From contig CAJUAC010000044.1 in the NCBI GenBank assembly GCA_910583885.1, forward strand, positions 1-23,934: a stretch of DNA of 23,934 bases, given 5' to 3'. Shown piece by piece: positions 6,426-14,621 of the stretch (its first letter is position 1; the number at the start of each line of letters is the position of its first letter). The notes under the pieces are model-generated. The model did no database searches. It was not told the origin of the DNA and saw nothing but the letters and a program-made list of their open reading frames with translations. Position numbers and translations under genes: made by a program. The stretch is from an uncultured Oscillospiraceae bacterium. GTDB lineage: Bacteria; Bacillota; Clostridia; Oscillospirales; Oscillospiraceae.

Positions 6426-8518
6426 ACCGCTGCCGCCTTTCTTTCTGGCCTGCCCATGGTCTCCCGGGACAGGGTGATGTTCCCCAGGGACTGGATCTGC
6501 ACATCACTGGTGATCTCATTGAACGCCAGCACATACAGGTTGGGATAGAACTGGGCGAGCATACGGCTGAGGTAGATACGGATGACCTGACTGGTCAGGA
6601 CAATCGGTGTCTGGCTGAGGTCGTTGAACTTTTTGATATACTCCGCCAGCTGGGTAATAATCTGCTGCATCAGATCCGGCCCCATTGCCAGATAGATCCC
6701 CTGCTCATTCTTGCTCAGGGAGGAAATCACACGCTTCTCCACCTCGGCATCCAGCGTGACCACACGCAGCTGGCCGTGCTCGCAGAAACGGCGGGTGATC
6801 GTACGGCTGAGGGCAGCGCGGATATTTTCTGTTACCATATCCATATCCTTGGTGGTCGCCAGGGCGTCTGCGGCCGTAGCCAAGATTGTCCCCAGGTCCC
6901 GGATCGGCACCCCCTCCCGGAGGAGGTTGCGCAGGATCCGCTCCATGTTGGCGTAGGTGAGGATATTGGGGACCGTCTCCTCCACCACCTCGGGGGCCGT
7001 ACGTTTGAGGTTCTCCACCAGCTGGATCACCTCCGACCGGCCCAACAGCTCGTGGGCATGGCTGCGGATGACCTCGCTGAGGTGGGTCTGCATTACGGAG
7101 AGCGGGTCAATGACAGTATAGCCATAGATCTCCGCCATCTCCTTATTTTCCGGCAAAATCCAGCGGGAGGGGATACCATAAGCCGGCTCCACGGTCTCGA
7201 TACCGTCGATCTCCCCAGTGGGGTTGCTGGGCTCCAGGGCCAGGAAATAGTCCACTAGGATCTCGCCCCTGGCCACCTCTTCGCCCTTGATCTTAATCAC
7301 ATACTGGTTGGTTCCCAAGGCGGAGGAGTCGTGGAAGCGGATCGAGGGGATAACAAACCCCATATCCTGGGCGTACTGGCGGCGGAAAAGGGCATTGCGG
7401 CCAATAAGCTTGCCGCCACTGTTCTCATCCACCATTGGGATTAAGCTGTATCCAAACTCCATCTCGATGGGATCCACCGTCAGGAGGCTGTATACGTTAT
7501 TGATATCCTTATAGAAGTCGGTTGCACTGGGCTGGGGTGCCTCCTCCACGGGGGCCGCGGCTGCTGCAACAGCCTCCGCCTCCTTCCGGGTCATCTGGCT
7601 GCTGATATACCAGCCGCCAATAGCCAGGCCGACACCGACGATCAGGAGGGGGACATGGGGTGTGCCAGGGATCATGCCCAGCAGGGCGATCACCACACCG
7701 GCGGTGAGGATAGCCCTGGGCTGGCTGCCGAACTGGTGGACCACGTCGTCATTGAGGCTGCCGTCGGAGACAGTACGGGTGACCACCATGGCAGTAGCTG
7801 TGGAGATCATGAGGGAGGGGATCTGGGAGACCAGGCCGTCACCGATGGTAGCGATGGCGTAGACGTTCCAGACGTCCTGCACACCGGCGAGGCTCCCCAT
7901 AATCAGGCCGCCCACCAGGTTGATAGCGGTGATAATCAGGGACAGGGTTGCGTCACCCTTGACGAACTTGGTGGCACCGTCCATAGCGCCGTAGAAGTCG
8001 GCCTCCTTCTGGATCTTGGCGCGGCGGGCCTTGGCCCCCTGCTCGTCAATGAGGCCAGAGGAGAGGTCCGCGTCAATGGCCATCTGCTTACCGGGCATGG
8101 CGTCCAGGGTAAACCGGGCTGCCACCTCAGAGACGCGCTCCGCGCCCTTTGTGACCACGATCATCTGCACCAAGACGATAATCAGGAAGATGATGATACC
8201 CAACACAATATTCCCCTGGGCGATCATCAGGCCGAAGGATTCGATGACGCTGCCGGCATCACCGTCGTTGCCCAGGATGGCCCGGGTGGTGGATACGTTC
8301 AGCCCCAGCCGGAACAGCGTCGTAATCAGCAGCAGGGATGGGAAGATAGAAAAGTCCAGCGCGTCCGCCACGGTCATGGTGATCACCAAAATCAGCATGG
8401 ACAGGGAGATATTGACCACCAGCAGCACATCCAGCAGGATGGTCGGCAGGGGCACGACGATAAACAGGACAATAATGACCACTGCCAGCGCTATGCCGTT
8501 TTGGAAAATTCGCCTCAT
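6422..8518 (-). CDS. flhA: Flagellar export gate protein FlhA
   Basis: This 698-residue FlhA is the large subunit of the type III export gate. The N-terminal half holds about eight hydrophobic segments, starting with RIFQNGIALAVVIIVLFIVV, and the conserved FHIPEP-family stretch RLGLNVSTTRAIL. The cytoplasmic loop PGKQMAIDADLSSGLID is intact and is the family's best-conserved motif. The C-terminal half (about 340 onward) is the cytosolic ring that docks substrates and chaperones. The ATG at 8518 is preferred to an in-frame GTG two codons upstream, because AAGGA lies eight bases before the ATG and only two before the GTG. A small GC hairpin (8574-8589) lies in the 99-base gap after flhB. Confidence 0.97.
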   Translation of the reverse strand: MRRIFQNGIALAVVIIVLFIVVPLPTILLDVLLVVNISLSMLILVITMTVADALDFSIFPSLLLITTLFRLGLNVSTTRAILGNDGDAGSVIESFGLMIAQGNIVLGIIIFLIIVLVQMIVVTKGAERVSEVAARFTLDAMPGKQMAIDADLSSGLIDEQGAKARRAKIQKEADFYGAMDGATKFVKGDATLSLIITAINLVGGLIMGSLAGVQDVWNVYAIATIGDGLVSQIPSLMISTATAMVVTRTVSDGSLNDDVVHQFGSQPRAILTAGVVIALLGMIPGTPHVPLLIVGVGLAIGGWYISSQMTRKEAEAVAAAAAPVEEAPQPSATDFYKDINNVYSLLTVDPIEMEFGYSLIPMVDENSGGKLIGRNALFRRQYAQDMGFVIPSIRFHDSSALGTNQYVIKIKGEEVARGEILVDYFLALEPSNPTGEIDGIETVEPAYGIPSRWILPENKEMAEIYGYTVIDPLSVMQTHLSEVIRSHAHELLGRSEVIQLVENLKRTAPEVVEETVPNILTYANMERILRNLLREGVPIRDLGTILATAADALATTKDMDMVTENIRAALSRTITRRFCEHGQLRVVTLDAEVEKRVISSLSKNEQGIYLAMGPDLMQQIITQLAEYIKKFNDLSQTPIVLTSQVIRIYLSRMLAQFYPNLYVLAFNEITSDVQIQSLGNITLSRETMGRPERKAAAV

Positions 8519-8573
8519 GGGCACCGTCCTTTCCGATTGAGAAAAGCCCTTTCTATCGGGGCTGTTATGGGAA

Positions 8574-8589
8574 CGCCCCAGCAGGGGCG
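8574..8589. other. Small GC-rich hairpin between flhB and flhA
   Basis: A perfect 6-bp stem (8574-8579 with 8584-8589) has a 4-base loop. There is no U tract, so it is not a standard terminator. It may affect mRNA stability or translation of flhA, or be incidental in GC-rich DNA. Confidence 0.35.
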
Positions 8590-8617
8590 GCTGTTTTCCA
8601 GTTTATGTGCTGGGAAA

Positions 8618-9682
8618 TTATGGGGCCGTCTGGTCCAGCTTCAGCACGTAGACCAGGATTTCTGCTACAGGCCCATAGAACTCTGGCGGGATCTCCCGGT
8701 CCAGGTCCGTAGCCGCGAACAGGGACCGGGCCAGTGGGACGTTTTCCACAATGGCCACCTGGTTCTCCCCGGCTACCTTGACAATCCGCAGGGCCAGCTC
8801 ATCCAGCCCCTTGGCGACCACCACCGGCGCGTCGTCGCGGTCTGGCTTATAGCGCAGGGCGACAGCCACATGGGTGGGGTTACGGATGACGACATCCGCA
8901 TCCGGGACCTGCTGCATCATACGCTGCTGGGCCCGGCGGCGCTGGATCTCCTTGATTTTTCCTTTGACCTGGGGGTCGCCTTCGGTCTGTTTGTACTCCT
9001 CCTTGATCTCCTGCTTGGACATGCGCAGCTGCCGCTCATAGTCCCACCATTGGTAGAAGTAATCGGCGCCGGCCAGGGCCGTAAAAGCGATTACCACCTG
9101 GAGGATCAGGGAGATGATGTCGTCAAAGAGGATGGCGCAGGACTGGCTCAGCTCCATATCCAGGAAGCGGGCAAAGCCGATCACTACGCTTTGGAAGTAG
9201 TTGAAAATCAGATAGAGCAGGATCGTGATCTTGAGGATCCCTTTGAGTGCCTCGACCACGCTGCGCATCGAGAAAAGCCGTTTAAAGCCCTGCAAGGGGC
9301 TGATCCGGTTGAACTTTGGTTTCAGGGATTCCGTCGACACAAGCAGCCTGGTCTGCGCAAAGGTTGCCGCGACGGCCAGAAGGGCGGTGACGCCCAGGAA
9401 GGGGCCCGCCACAATGGCGACTGTCACAATGCATTTGACCAGCAGCTCCCGCAGGATGGTGGGGAGCATACCGGCGTAGCTCTCGCCGATATAGTTAAAG
9501 CAGGTCCCGAAGAGGCTCTCCGCCTGCTCCGCCACGATGCCGCTCATGACCTTGAGCATCGCCAGGCTGCCCAGGAGGGTGGCAACGGACACAACGTCCT
9601 TGCTCATCATGACGTTGCCCTTTTTCCGTTCGTCCCTTCGCTTTTTTGGTGTTGCTTTTTCGGTCTTGGAGTCGCCGGCCAC
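8618..9682 (-). CDS. flhB: Flagellar export switch protein FlhB
   Basis: This 354-residue FlhB switches export from rod/hook to filament substrates. It has a basic N-terminus (EKATPKKRRDERKKG), four hydrophobic segments between about 30 and 205, the SPLQGFKRLFSMR cytoplasmic loop, and a soluble C-terminal domain. The self-cleaving NPTH motif is intact at 268-271 (VIRNPTHVAVALRYKP). Cleavage after Asn268 is expected from the family. FliK, encoded upstream in the same operon, is the usual partner that triggers the switch. The gene lies 46 bases after fliR and 99 bases before flhA. Length is normal. Confidence 0.98.
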   Translation of the reverse strand: MAGDSKTEKATPKKRRDERKKGNVMMSKDVVSVATLLGSLAMLKVMSGIVAEQAESLFGTCFNYIGESYAGMLPTILRELLVKCIVTVAIVAGPFLGVTALLAVAATFAQTRLLVSTESLKPKFNRISPLQGFKRLFSMRSVVEALKGILKITILLYLIFNYFQSVVIGFARFLDMELSQSCAILFDDIISLILQVVIAFTALAGADYFYQWWDYERQLRMSKQEIKEEYKQTEGDPQVKGKIKEIQRRRAQQRMMQQVPDADVVIRNPTHVAVALRYKPDRDDAPVVVAKGLDELALRIVKVAGENQVAIVENVPLARSLFAATDLDREIPPEFYGPVAEILVYVLKLDQTAP

Positions 9683-9728
9683 CGATGGATCCCCCCTTTG
9701 CCGTGCCGTCCCGGACAGGCCGGGTCTG

Positions 9729-10493
9729 TTATCCCTCCATCAGCGGCAACATACTCTGGAGTGCGCGCAGCATCTTGGTCTCTATCTCCAGCAGGTACTC
9801 GCTAAAGGGCGTGAGCAGGATCAGGATCAAGCTCAGGCCAATAATGACCTTCAGCTCAATGTTGATGGCAAAGACGTTGATTTGCGGGATCACCTTCATG
9901 AGGATACCCATGCCAACCTGGCCCAGCAGCTCCGCTGCCAGGATGGGCATACAGAGCTTGATGGCCATGACCGTACAATCAATAAAAATCTCCAGTACCG
10001 CCGCATAGACCGACTCCCCAAAGGCAACCGCCCCAAAGGGGACGATCTGGCCGGAGTGCAGGATGATCCGCAGCAGGGTATGATGTCCATTGGCCGTGAA
10101 AAACAGCAGGATCATCAGGATATTGAGCAGTGTGGCCGTGACGGAGATCGACGACTGGCTGCCCGGGTCATAGGTCTTGCCCATACTCATTCCCATCTGG
10201 GTGTCGATGGTCTCGCCGCCCAGCAGGGGGATATAGAAGAAAACATTCATCACGAGGCCCAGGATATACCCCAGGCCCATTTCCAGCAGGAAGCGGACCG
10301 CCATCTCCAGGACTGTCCCCGGCACCTCCGGACGGTAGGCCGTCATGGGCAGGATTGCCACAGTCAGCAGGAGGATCAAGCCGCCTTTGATGAGGCCCGG
10401 GATGCTCTGCCGCCCAAACAGGGGGTTGAACAGGACAAACCCGCTCATCCGGGCCAGGATCAACATAAACAGGGTCAACTCAGCCCAATCCAA
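9729..10493 (-). CDS. fliR: Flagellar export gate protein FliR (TTG start)
   Basis: This is a 254-residue membrane protein of the export gate, with several hydrophobic segments (FMLILARMSGFVLFNPLFGRQ, IKGGLILLLTVAILPM, LGYILGLVMNVFFYIPLLGG, and others). The frame is open upstream to 10706, but the extra residues overlap fliQ in another frame and are not FliR-like. I place the start at the TTG at 10493, preceded by GGAGG seven bases upstream, which gives a family-normal length beginning M-D-W-A-E-L. The fliQ stop overlaps this ribosome binding site, so the two genes are probably translationally coupled. Confidence 0.92.
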   Translation of the reverse strand: MDWAELTLFMLILARMSGFVLFNPLFGRQSIPGLIKGGLILLLTVAILPMTAYRPEVPGTVLEMAVRFLLEMGLGYILGLVMNVFFYIPLLGGETIDTQMGMSMGKTYDPGSQSSISVTATLLNILMILLFFTANGHHTLLRIILHSGQIVPFGAVAFGESVYAAVLEIFIDCTVMAIKLCMPILAAELLGQVGMGILMKVIPQINVFAINIELKVIIGLSLILILLTPFSEYLLEIETKMLRALQSMLPLMEG

Positions 10494-10504
10494 AGCCCCG
10501 CCTC

Positions 10505-10765
10505 CTAACTCGCCATCAGTGCAAAGAGGCTCCTTGCGTAATCCAGAAGGGTTTCCATCATCCAGCTCCCGCCTACCAGCAGGACAAGGACCACCACCGT
10601 CAGCTTGAAAATAAAGGAAAGCGTCTGCTCGTGGATCTGGGTGACTGCCTGGAAAATAGCCAGCAGCACACCTACCAGCATACTCAGCAGCAGCATGGGG
10701 GCACACAGCTTTATCACTACCCAGACGCCCTCACGCATCAGCTCCGTAATCATGACCGTATCCAC
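10505..10765 (-). CDS. fliQ: Flagellar export gate protein FliQ (GTG start)
   Basis: This is an 86-residue, two-helix inner-membrane protein (VWVVIKLCAPMLLLSMLVGVLLAIFQAV and LSFIFKLTVVVLVLLVGGSW) with the conserved TQIHEQTLSF loop between them. It is part of the FliPQR export gate core. The start at 10765 is GTG with an AGGGGG site nine bases upstream; an internal ATG four codons later is possible. It is flanked by fliP (16 bases upstream) and fliR. Confidence 0.95.
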   Translation of the reverse strand: MDTVMITELMREGVWVVIKLCAPMLLLSMLVGVLLAIFQAVTQIHEQTLSFIFKLTVVVLVLLVGGSWMMETLLDYARSLFALMAS

Positions 10766-10781
10766 CGTTCAGCGCCCCCTC

Positions 10782-11447
10782 TCAGTTTATTCCCCGCACC
10801 AGTGCGGAGAACAGCAGCTGCCATCCATCCAGCAGGATGAAGAGAAGGATTTTAAACGGGGTAGAGATCATAGATGGCGGCAGCATAATCATGCCCATGC
10901 TCATTAGTGTGGAGGAAACGATGATATCAATGAGCATAAAGGGGATATACAACAGGAACCCGATCTCAAAAGCTTCCTTCAGCTCTGTGGTGACAAAGGC
11001 GGGCACGATGACCAGCATAGACATCTCCCCCGCGTCACTCAGGTTGGGTGGGGGCTCTGTACCGGAGATCTCGCAGTAGAGCTCCAGGCTGGAGATCTCT
11101 GTGTTGTCCAGCATAAAGCTCTTAAGCGGGTCTTGGGCCCGGTCAAAAAATTCCTCTTGGCTGATCTCCCCGGCCACATAGGGGTCATAGGCATCTACCC
11201 GGATACTGTCCAGGGTCGGCGTCATCGTGAACAGCGTCAATACCAGCGCCATCCCCACCAGCACCGTGTTTGGCGGGGTCTGCTGGGTACCCATGGCGGT
11301 GCGCAGGAAGGAAAAGACCACCACATACCGGGTGAAGGAGGTCATCATGACCACCAGTGACGGCAGCAGCGTGAGGATTGTCGTCAGCAGCAGAATGTCC
11401 AACATCTGGACGCTGTCACCATTGACATTGATGATCGCGTCTGTCAC
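10782..11447 (-). CDS. fliP: Flagellar export gate protein FliP (GTG start)
   Basis: This 221-residue protein has about four hydrophobic segments and the family hallmarks MTSFTRYVVVFSFLRTAMGTQQTPPN near residue 35 and LMSMGMIMLPPSMISTPFKILLF near the C-terminus. It forms the core of the export gate with FliQ and FliR. It lacks the longer cleavable signal peptide of enteric FliP, as Bacillus FliP does, so the short N-terminus is normal for Firmicutes. The start is GTG at 11447 with GGAGG nine bases upstream. fliO lies 21 bases upstream. Confidence 0.96.
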   Translation of the reverse strand: MTDAIINVNGDSVQMLDILLLTTILTLLPSLVVMMTSFTRYVVVFSFLRTAMGTQQTPPNTVLVGMALVLTLFTMTPTLDSIRVDAYDPYVAGEISQEEFFDRAQDPLKSFMLDNTEISSLELYCEISGTEPPPNLSDAGEMSMLVIVPAFVTTELKEAFEIGFLLYIPFMLIDIIVSSTLMSMGMIMLPPSMISTPFKILLFILLDGWQLLFSALVRGIN

Positions 11448-11468
11448 AGGTATGATCCTCCTCTCAGA

Positions 11469-11834
11469 TCACTTTTTCTCCCTGAATTTCCGCAGTATTT
11501 CGCTAAAATCCAGGGGGTTGCTCCCATTAGGGATATCTGAGGGGGAAGGGCTGGACCACAGGGCCCCCTCCGCCTCTGTCAGTTCGGCCAACAGGGAGAA
11601 TCCGGAGGGAGAACTGCCAATGATAAAATACCGGCCAGCGGCCTGCACCACCAGGATGGCCTGGTCCCGGCCCACCGGCAGCCGCTCCAACACGCGCATC
11701 TGCCGGCCGGCCGGCACTGCGCCGAACCGGAGGGATAGCCCTGTACCGGCCCAGCGGGTAACTAGGTAGCACGCGACCAAGACCAGCAGCAGGACCAGCA
11801 GGATACCCAGAAGGGAGAGCAGGTCCCGGTGCAT
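11469..11834 (-). CDS. fliO: Flagellar biosynthesis protein FliO (FliZ-type)
   Basis: This 121-residue protein has one N-terminal transmembrane helix (LLGILLVLLLVLVACYLVTRWA, about 8-29), followed by a small cytoplasmic domain with the family-like MRVLERLPVGRDQAILVVQAAGRYFIIGSS segment. FliO helps assemble FliP in the export gate. Its ATG shares one base with the cheY stop (TGATG), a coupling arrangement. Position between cheY and fliP matches fliZ of Bacillus. It is shorter than Bacillus FliZ, and there is no predicted signal peptide cleavage site that I can support. Confidence 0.9.
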   Translation of the reverse strand: MHRDLLSLLGILLVLLLVLVACYLVTRWAGTGLSLRFGAVPAGRQMRVLERLPVGRDQAILVVQAAGRYFIIGSSPSGFSLLAELTEAEGALWSSPSPSDIPNGSNPLDFSEILRKFREKK

Positions 11835-12199
11835 CAGGGCTCGCCTACAATGGAAGTAACAGTCTTGAGCACACGCTCGCCCTTAAAGGGCTTGACGATG
11901 AAGTCCTTTGCGCCGGAACGGATGGCGTCGATGACCATGGTCTCCTGGCCCATGGCGGAGCACATGACCACGTTTGCGCCGCCGTCGGCAGCACGGATGG
12001 CCTTGAGGGCCTCCAGGCCGTCCATATTGGGCATCGTGATATCCATAAGCACCAGGTCGGGCTTCAGGGAGTTGTACTTCTCCACGGCATCCGCCCCATC
12101 CACTGCCTCATGAAGATCCGTATACCCGGCCTTGCTGAGTGTGTCCTTGATTACCTTCCGCATGAACGCGGCGTCGTCAACCAATAAAATCTTAGCCAT
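11834..12199 (-). CDS. cheY: Chemotaxis response regulator CheY
   Basis: This 121-residue single-domain receiver carries all catalytic residues: acidic pair D8-D9, phosphoacceptor D53 (LMDITMPNMDG), S81 and K103. CheY-P binds the switch proteins FliM and FliY, encoded just upstream, and is dephosphorylated by FliY and CheC. The gene sits between fliY and fliO, the standard Firmicute position. The 49-base gap before it carries an AAGGG ribosome binding site. There is no output domain. Confidence 0.98.
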   Translation of the reverse strand: MAKILLVDDAAFMRKVIKDTLSKAGYTDLHEAVDGADAVEKYNSLKPDLVLMDITMPNMDGLEALKAIRAADGGANVVMCSAMGQETMVIDAIRSGAKDFIVKPFKGERVLKTVTSIVGEP

Positions 12200-12248
12200 T
12201 ACAATACACCCTTTTCCTTCTTAAAATTGTAGTTATTTGATACTGGCC

Positions 12249-13553
12249 TTAAAATTTTGCCAGTTCATTGATGTCGGGTTTCTGGAGGATCTCAGTGATC
12301 CGGATGCCAAAGTTGTCGTCGATAACCACTACGTCGCCCCTGGCGATGCACTGGCCATTGACCAGGAGATCTACTTGGTCGCCTGCCAATTTGTCCAGCA
12401 CCACCAAGGATCCCTTGGAAAATGCAACAATGTCCTGGATCTTCCGCCGCGTGCGGCCGATCTCCACAGCCACCTCCAGGGAGACGGACATGATGAGATC
12501 CAGATTCTGCCGCTGCTCCTGGGGGAGCGCATTCTCCGGATTCAGATCCGGCATACTCGCCGACTTGGCATTGATTACCTTCGGCTCCGGTGCCGGCGCC
12601 TGCTGGGGCGGATACATGTAGTACGGCGGGTACATCGGCGGATAGGGATACCCGCCCTGCCCTGGTGCCTGGGGATAGGGCGCACCAGCCGGGGGCGCCT
12701 GGTAGTAGGGCTCCTGCCCTGCTGCCGGCTGGGGGGCAGCGGCCGGCTGCGCCGGCATCTGGGGCGGCGGCGTCTGTGCTGCTGCCGGCTGGGGGGCCGG
12801 TGCGGGCGCAGGGGCACTGCCTGCGTCGCCTGCAAGCAGGCGCTCAATCTCCTCCTGGCTCAGCGTACCGCCGCCGCCGGAGGGTTCCGGCGCAGGAGCC
12901 GGGGCCGGTGCGGGCGCGGAAGCCGGCGGCGCACTGGCAGCAGCCCCCTCGCCTTCCAGATCGATCCCGAAGCCGCTCACCAGCTCCTGAACCAGCTCCA
13001 CGCTCATCACATTCATGAACTCGCTCTCGACAATCCCCTCAATGCTCAGCCGGAAGCTGACCACTACTACGGGGCCTGTCTGCACCGGGAAGTGCTCCCG
13101 CCGCACCTTATCCAAGTCGTCCATCTCGAAGGACTCAGGGGTGGAGATATTCACCATCCGGCCCAGCAGATCTGACAGCGCCGTGGAGGCCGCGCCCATC
13201 ATCTGGTTCATGACCTCACAGACCACGCTGACACTCAGCTCGTCCAGTTGGAACTCCTCATCCTCCGTCTCCGAGCCAAGGAGGATGTCTACGATGGCTT
13301 TCACATCGCTGCGCTTGAGCATCATGATATTGCTGCCCTCAACGCCGCAGACGTACTTGATCTCTACGCCCACGGCCGGCTCGATTTCTCCCAGGGTGAA
13401 ATCCTCCGCGTTGACAACTTTGACCGTAGGCGTCGTGATGTCTACACGGTGATCCAGCATGTTGGACACCGCTGTGGCGGAGGAGCCGAGGCTGATATTC
13501 ATGATTTCTCCGATGGCGTCTATGACCATCGGGCTAAAAATAGTATCTCCCAT
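12249..13553 (-). CDS. fliY: Flagellar switch protein and CheY-P phosphatase FliY, with internal CheY-binding-like motif
   Basis: This 434-residue switch protein has three parts. Residues about 1-200 are a CheC-like phosphatase domain with both D/S-x3-E-x2-N motifs intact (D12/E16/N19 and S109/E113/N116). Residues about 202-345 are a long linker of Ala, Pro, Gln, Gly and Tyr. Residues about 348-434 are a FliN/SpoA C-ring domain (LDLIMSVSLEVAVEIGRTRR and following). Inside the linker is LSQEEIERLLAG at 231-242, which resembles the LSQxEIDALL helix that binds CheY-P and normally sits at the N-terminus of FliM and FliY. Here the protein starts directly with the phosphatase domain. The ATG has GGAG nine bases upstream, and no extended N-terminus with a ribosome binding site is evident. 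An 18-base direct repeat (12720-12737, 12780-12797) lies in the linker. Confidence 0.95.
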   Translation of the reverse strand: MGDTIFSPMVIDAIGEIMNISLGSSATAVSNMLDHRVDITTPTVKVVNAEDFTLGEIEPAVGVEIKYVCGVEGSNIMMLKRSDVKAIVDILLGSETEDEEFQLDELSVSVVCEVMNQMMGAASTALSDLLGRMVNISTPESFEMDDLDKVRREHFPVQTGPVVVVSFRLSIEGIVESEFMNVMSVELVQELVSGFGIDLEGEGAAASAPPASAPAPAPAPAPEPSGGGGTLSQEEIERLLAGDAGSAPAPAPAPQPAAAQTPPPQMPAQPAAAPQPAAGQEPYYQAPPAGAPYPQAPGQGGYPYPPMYPPYYMYPPQQAPAPEPKVINAKSASMPDLNPENALPQEQRQNLDLIMSVSLEVAVEIGRTRRKIQDIVAFSKGSLVVLDKLAGDQVDLLVNGQCIARGDVVVIDDNFGIRITEILQKPDINELAKF

Positions 13554-13567
13554 CCGGTTCCGCTCCT

Positions 13568-14560
13568 TTAAGCCTTAATGTATGTCTCACCGATTTTCAC
13601 GGCCTTCTGCTTGTTGTAGACACCCATGCGGCCGTCGAACCAGCGCCGGCCCCCAATGTTCAAGAAAATGGGTGTGTCCTTGGGCTGCTTGATATTCACC
13701 ACGTCTCCCACGTTTAAATGATAGATGTCGCTGAGCAGCAGATGTGTCCTTCCTAGCTCTGCTATGATTTCCAGGTCTGTGTCCCGCAGGGAGTCGAAAA
13801 TCTCCTCTGACTTATCCTCCCCGCTGGTACGCCGGGTATTATTCTTGCCGATCTCTGCGAAAATGTTGGCCAGCATCACGCCGGGCAGGCAGATGCTCAT
13901 GCGGCCGCTGCTGTTATTGGGGAAATTGATCTGGATCCCCACAATTACCACGGTCTCATCAAAACCGATCAGCTGGACCATGGTTGGGTTAACTTCTGTA
14001 CGCACGTACTCAAAGTCAATGCTCATATAGTTTTCCCAGCTCTGGCCAAGCACCCCCATCAGATCTGTCATCAGGTCTGCGTATATCTTCAGCTCTACGT
14101 CTGTCAGGTTGTACTCCGACTCCAGGCTGTCGTCCGGCTCCCCCTCGCCGCCCATCAGGCGGTCGATCATGGTCAGCAGGACGGTGGTATCCATGTGGAC
14201 AAGGATGGGGGTCTCCTCCTGGAGCGCCTCCTGATCGATTTTTACCAGGGCCAGCACGTCGCTGTCCCGCAGTGCGTTGGAAAATTCGTTGTAGCGCTGC
14301 TCCTCCACGCTCTCCACGGTGATCTCGCAGGTGGCGTGGAGTATCCCGTTCAAACGGGAGTTGATTACACGGGAATAATTCTCAAAGATGCTGTTGAGCA
14401 TCTTGAGCCGGTCCTTCGTGAACTTGCGCGGACTATAGAAGTCGTACTTCCGGTATTTCTTGTCCGCAGATTCCTCTACCGGAGCGTTGAGATCCATCGC
14501 CCCGCTTTGGGCCGCCGCCAGCAGCGCGTCAATTTGACTTTGTGATAAGACTTCTGCCAT
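13568..14560 (-). CDS. fliM: Flagellar motor switch protein FliM
   Basis: This 330-residue C-ring protein has the canonical N-terminal CheY-P binding helix LSQSQIDALL at 5-14. A CheC-like middle domain follows (from about RKFTKDRLKMLNSIFENYSRV to GRMSICLPGVMLANIF), and a C-terminal SpoA domain (LRDTDLEIIAELGRTHLLLSDI and following, about 258-325). The ATG has GGAG about seven bases upstream. It follows motB by 61 bases, with no fliL gene between them, and lies 14 bases before fliY. Length is normal. Confidence 0.98.
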   Translation of the reverse strand: MAEVLSQSQIDALLAAAQSGAMDLNAPVEESADKKYRKYDFYSPRKFTKDRLKMLNSIFENYSRVINSRLNGILHATCEITVESVEEQRYNEFSNALRDSDVLALVKIDQEALQEETPILVHMDTTVLLTMIDRLMGGEGEPDDSLESEYNLTDVELKIYADLMTDLMGVLGQSWENYMSIDFEYVRTEVNPTMVQLIGFDETVVIVGIQINFPNNSSGRMSICLPGVMLANIFAEIGKNNTRRTSGEDKSEEIFDSLRDTDLEIIAELGRTHLLLSDIYHLNVGDVVNIKQPKDTPIFLNIGGRRWFDGRMGVYNKQKAVKIGETYIKA

Positions 14561-14621
14561 ATTGTCTCCTCATTCCGGGTAATGGATTCATACACGGTCA
14601 TTGTATCGCCGCGCCGCCGCG

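Noticed and set aside
7655..9805. Very long open plus-strand frame of 716 codons opposite flhA and flhB
   Set aside because: It lies antisense to two certain membrane protein genes, has a composition rich in His, Gln, Asp and Gly with no recognisable domain, and is explained by GC-rich codon use in the real genes.
10494..10706. Upstream extension of the fliR frame
   Set aside because: The extra residues overlap fliQ, lack FliR features, and a TTG with a strong GGAGG site gives a normal-length protein.
10782..11447. FliP without a signal peptide as a possible truncation
   Set aside because: Bacillus FliP has the same short length, so this is normal in Firmicutes.
12720..12797. 18-base direct repeat spaced 60 bases apart
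   Set aside because: It lies within the Ala/Pro-rich linker of fliY and reflects repeated Pro-Ala-Ala codons, not a CRISPR or mobile element.
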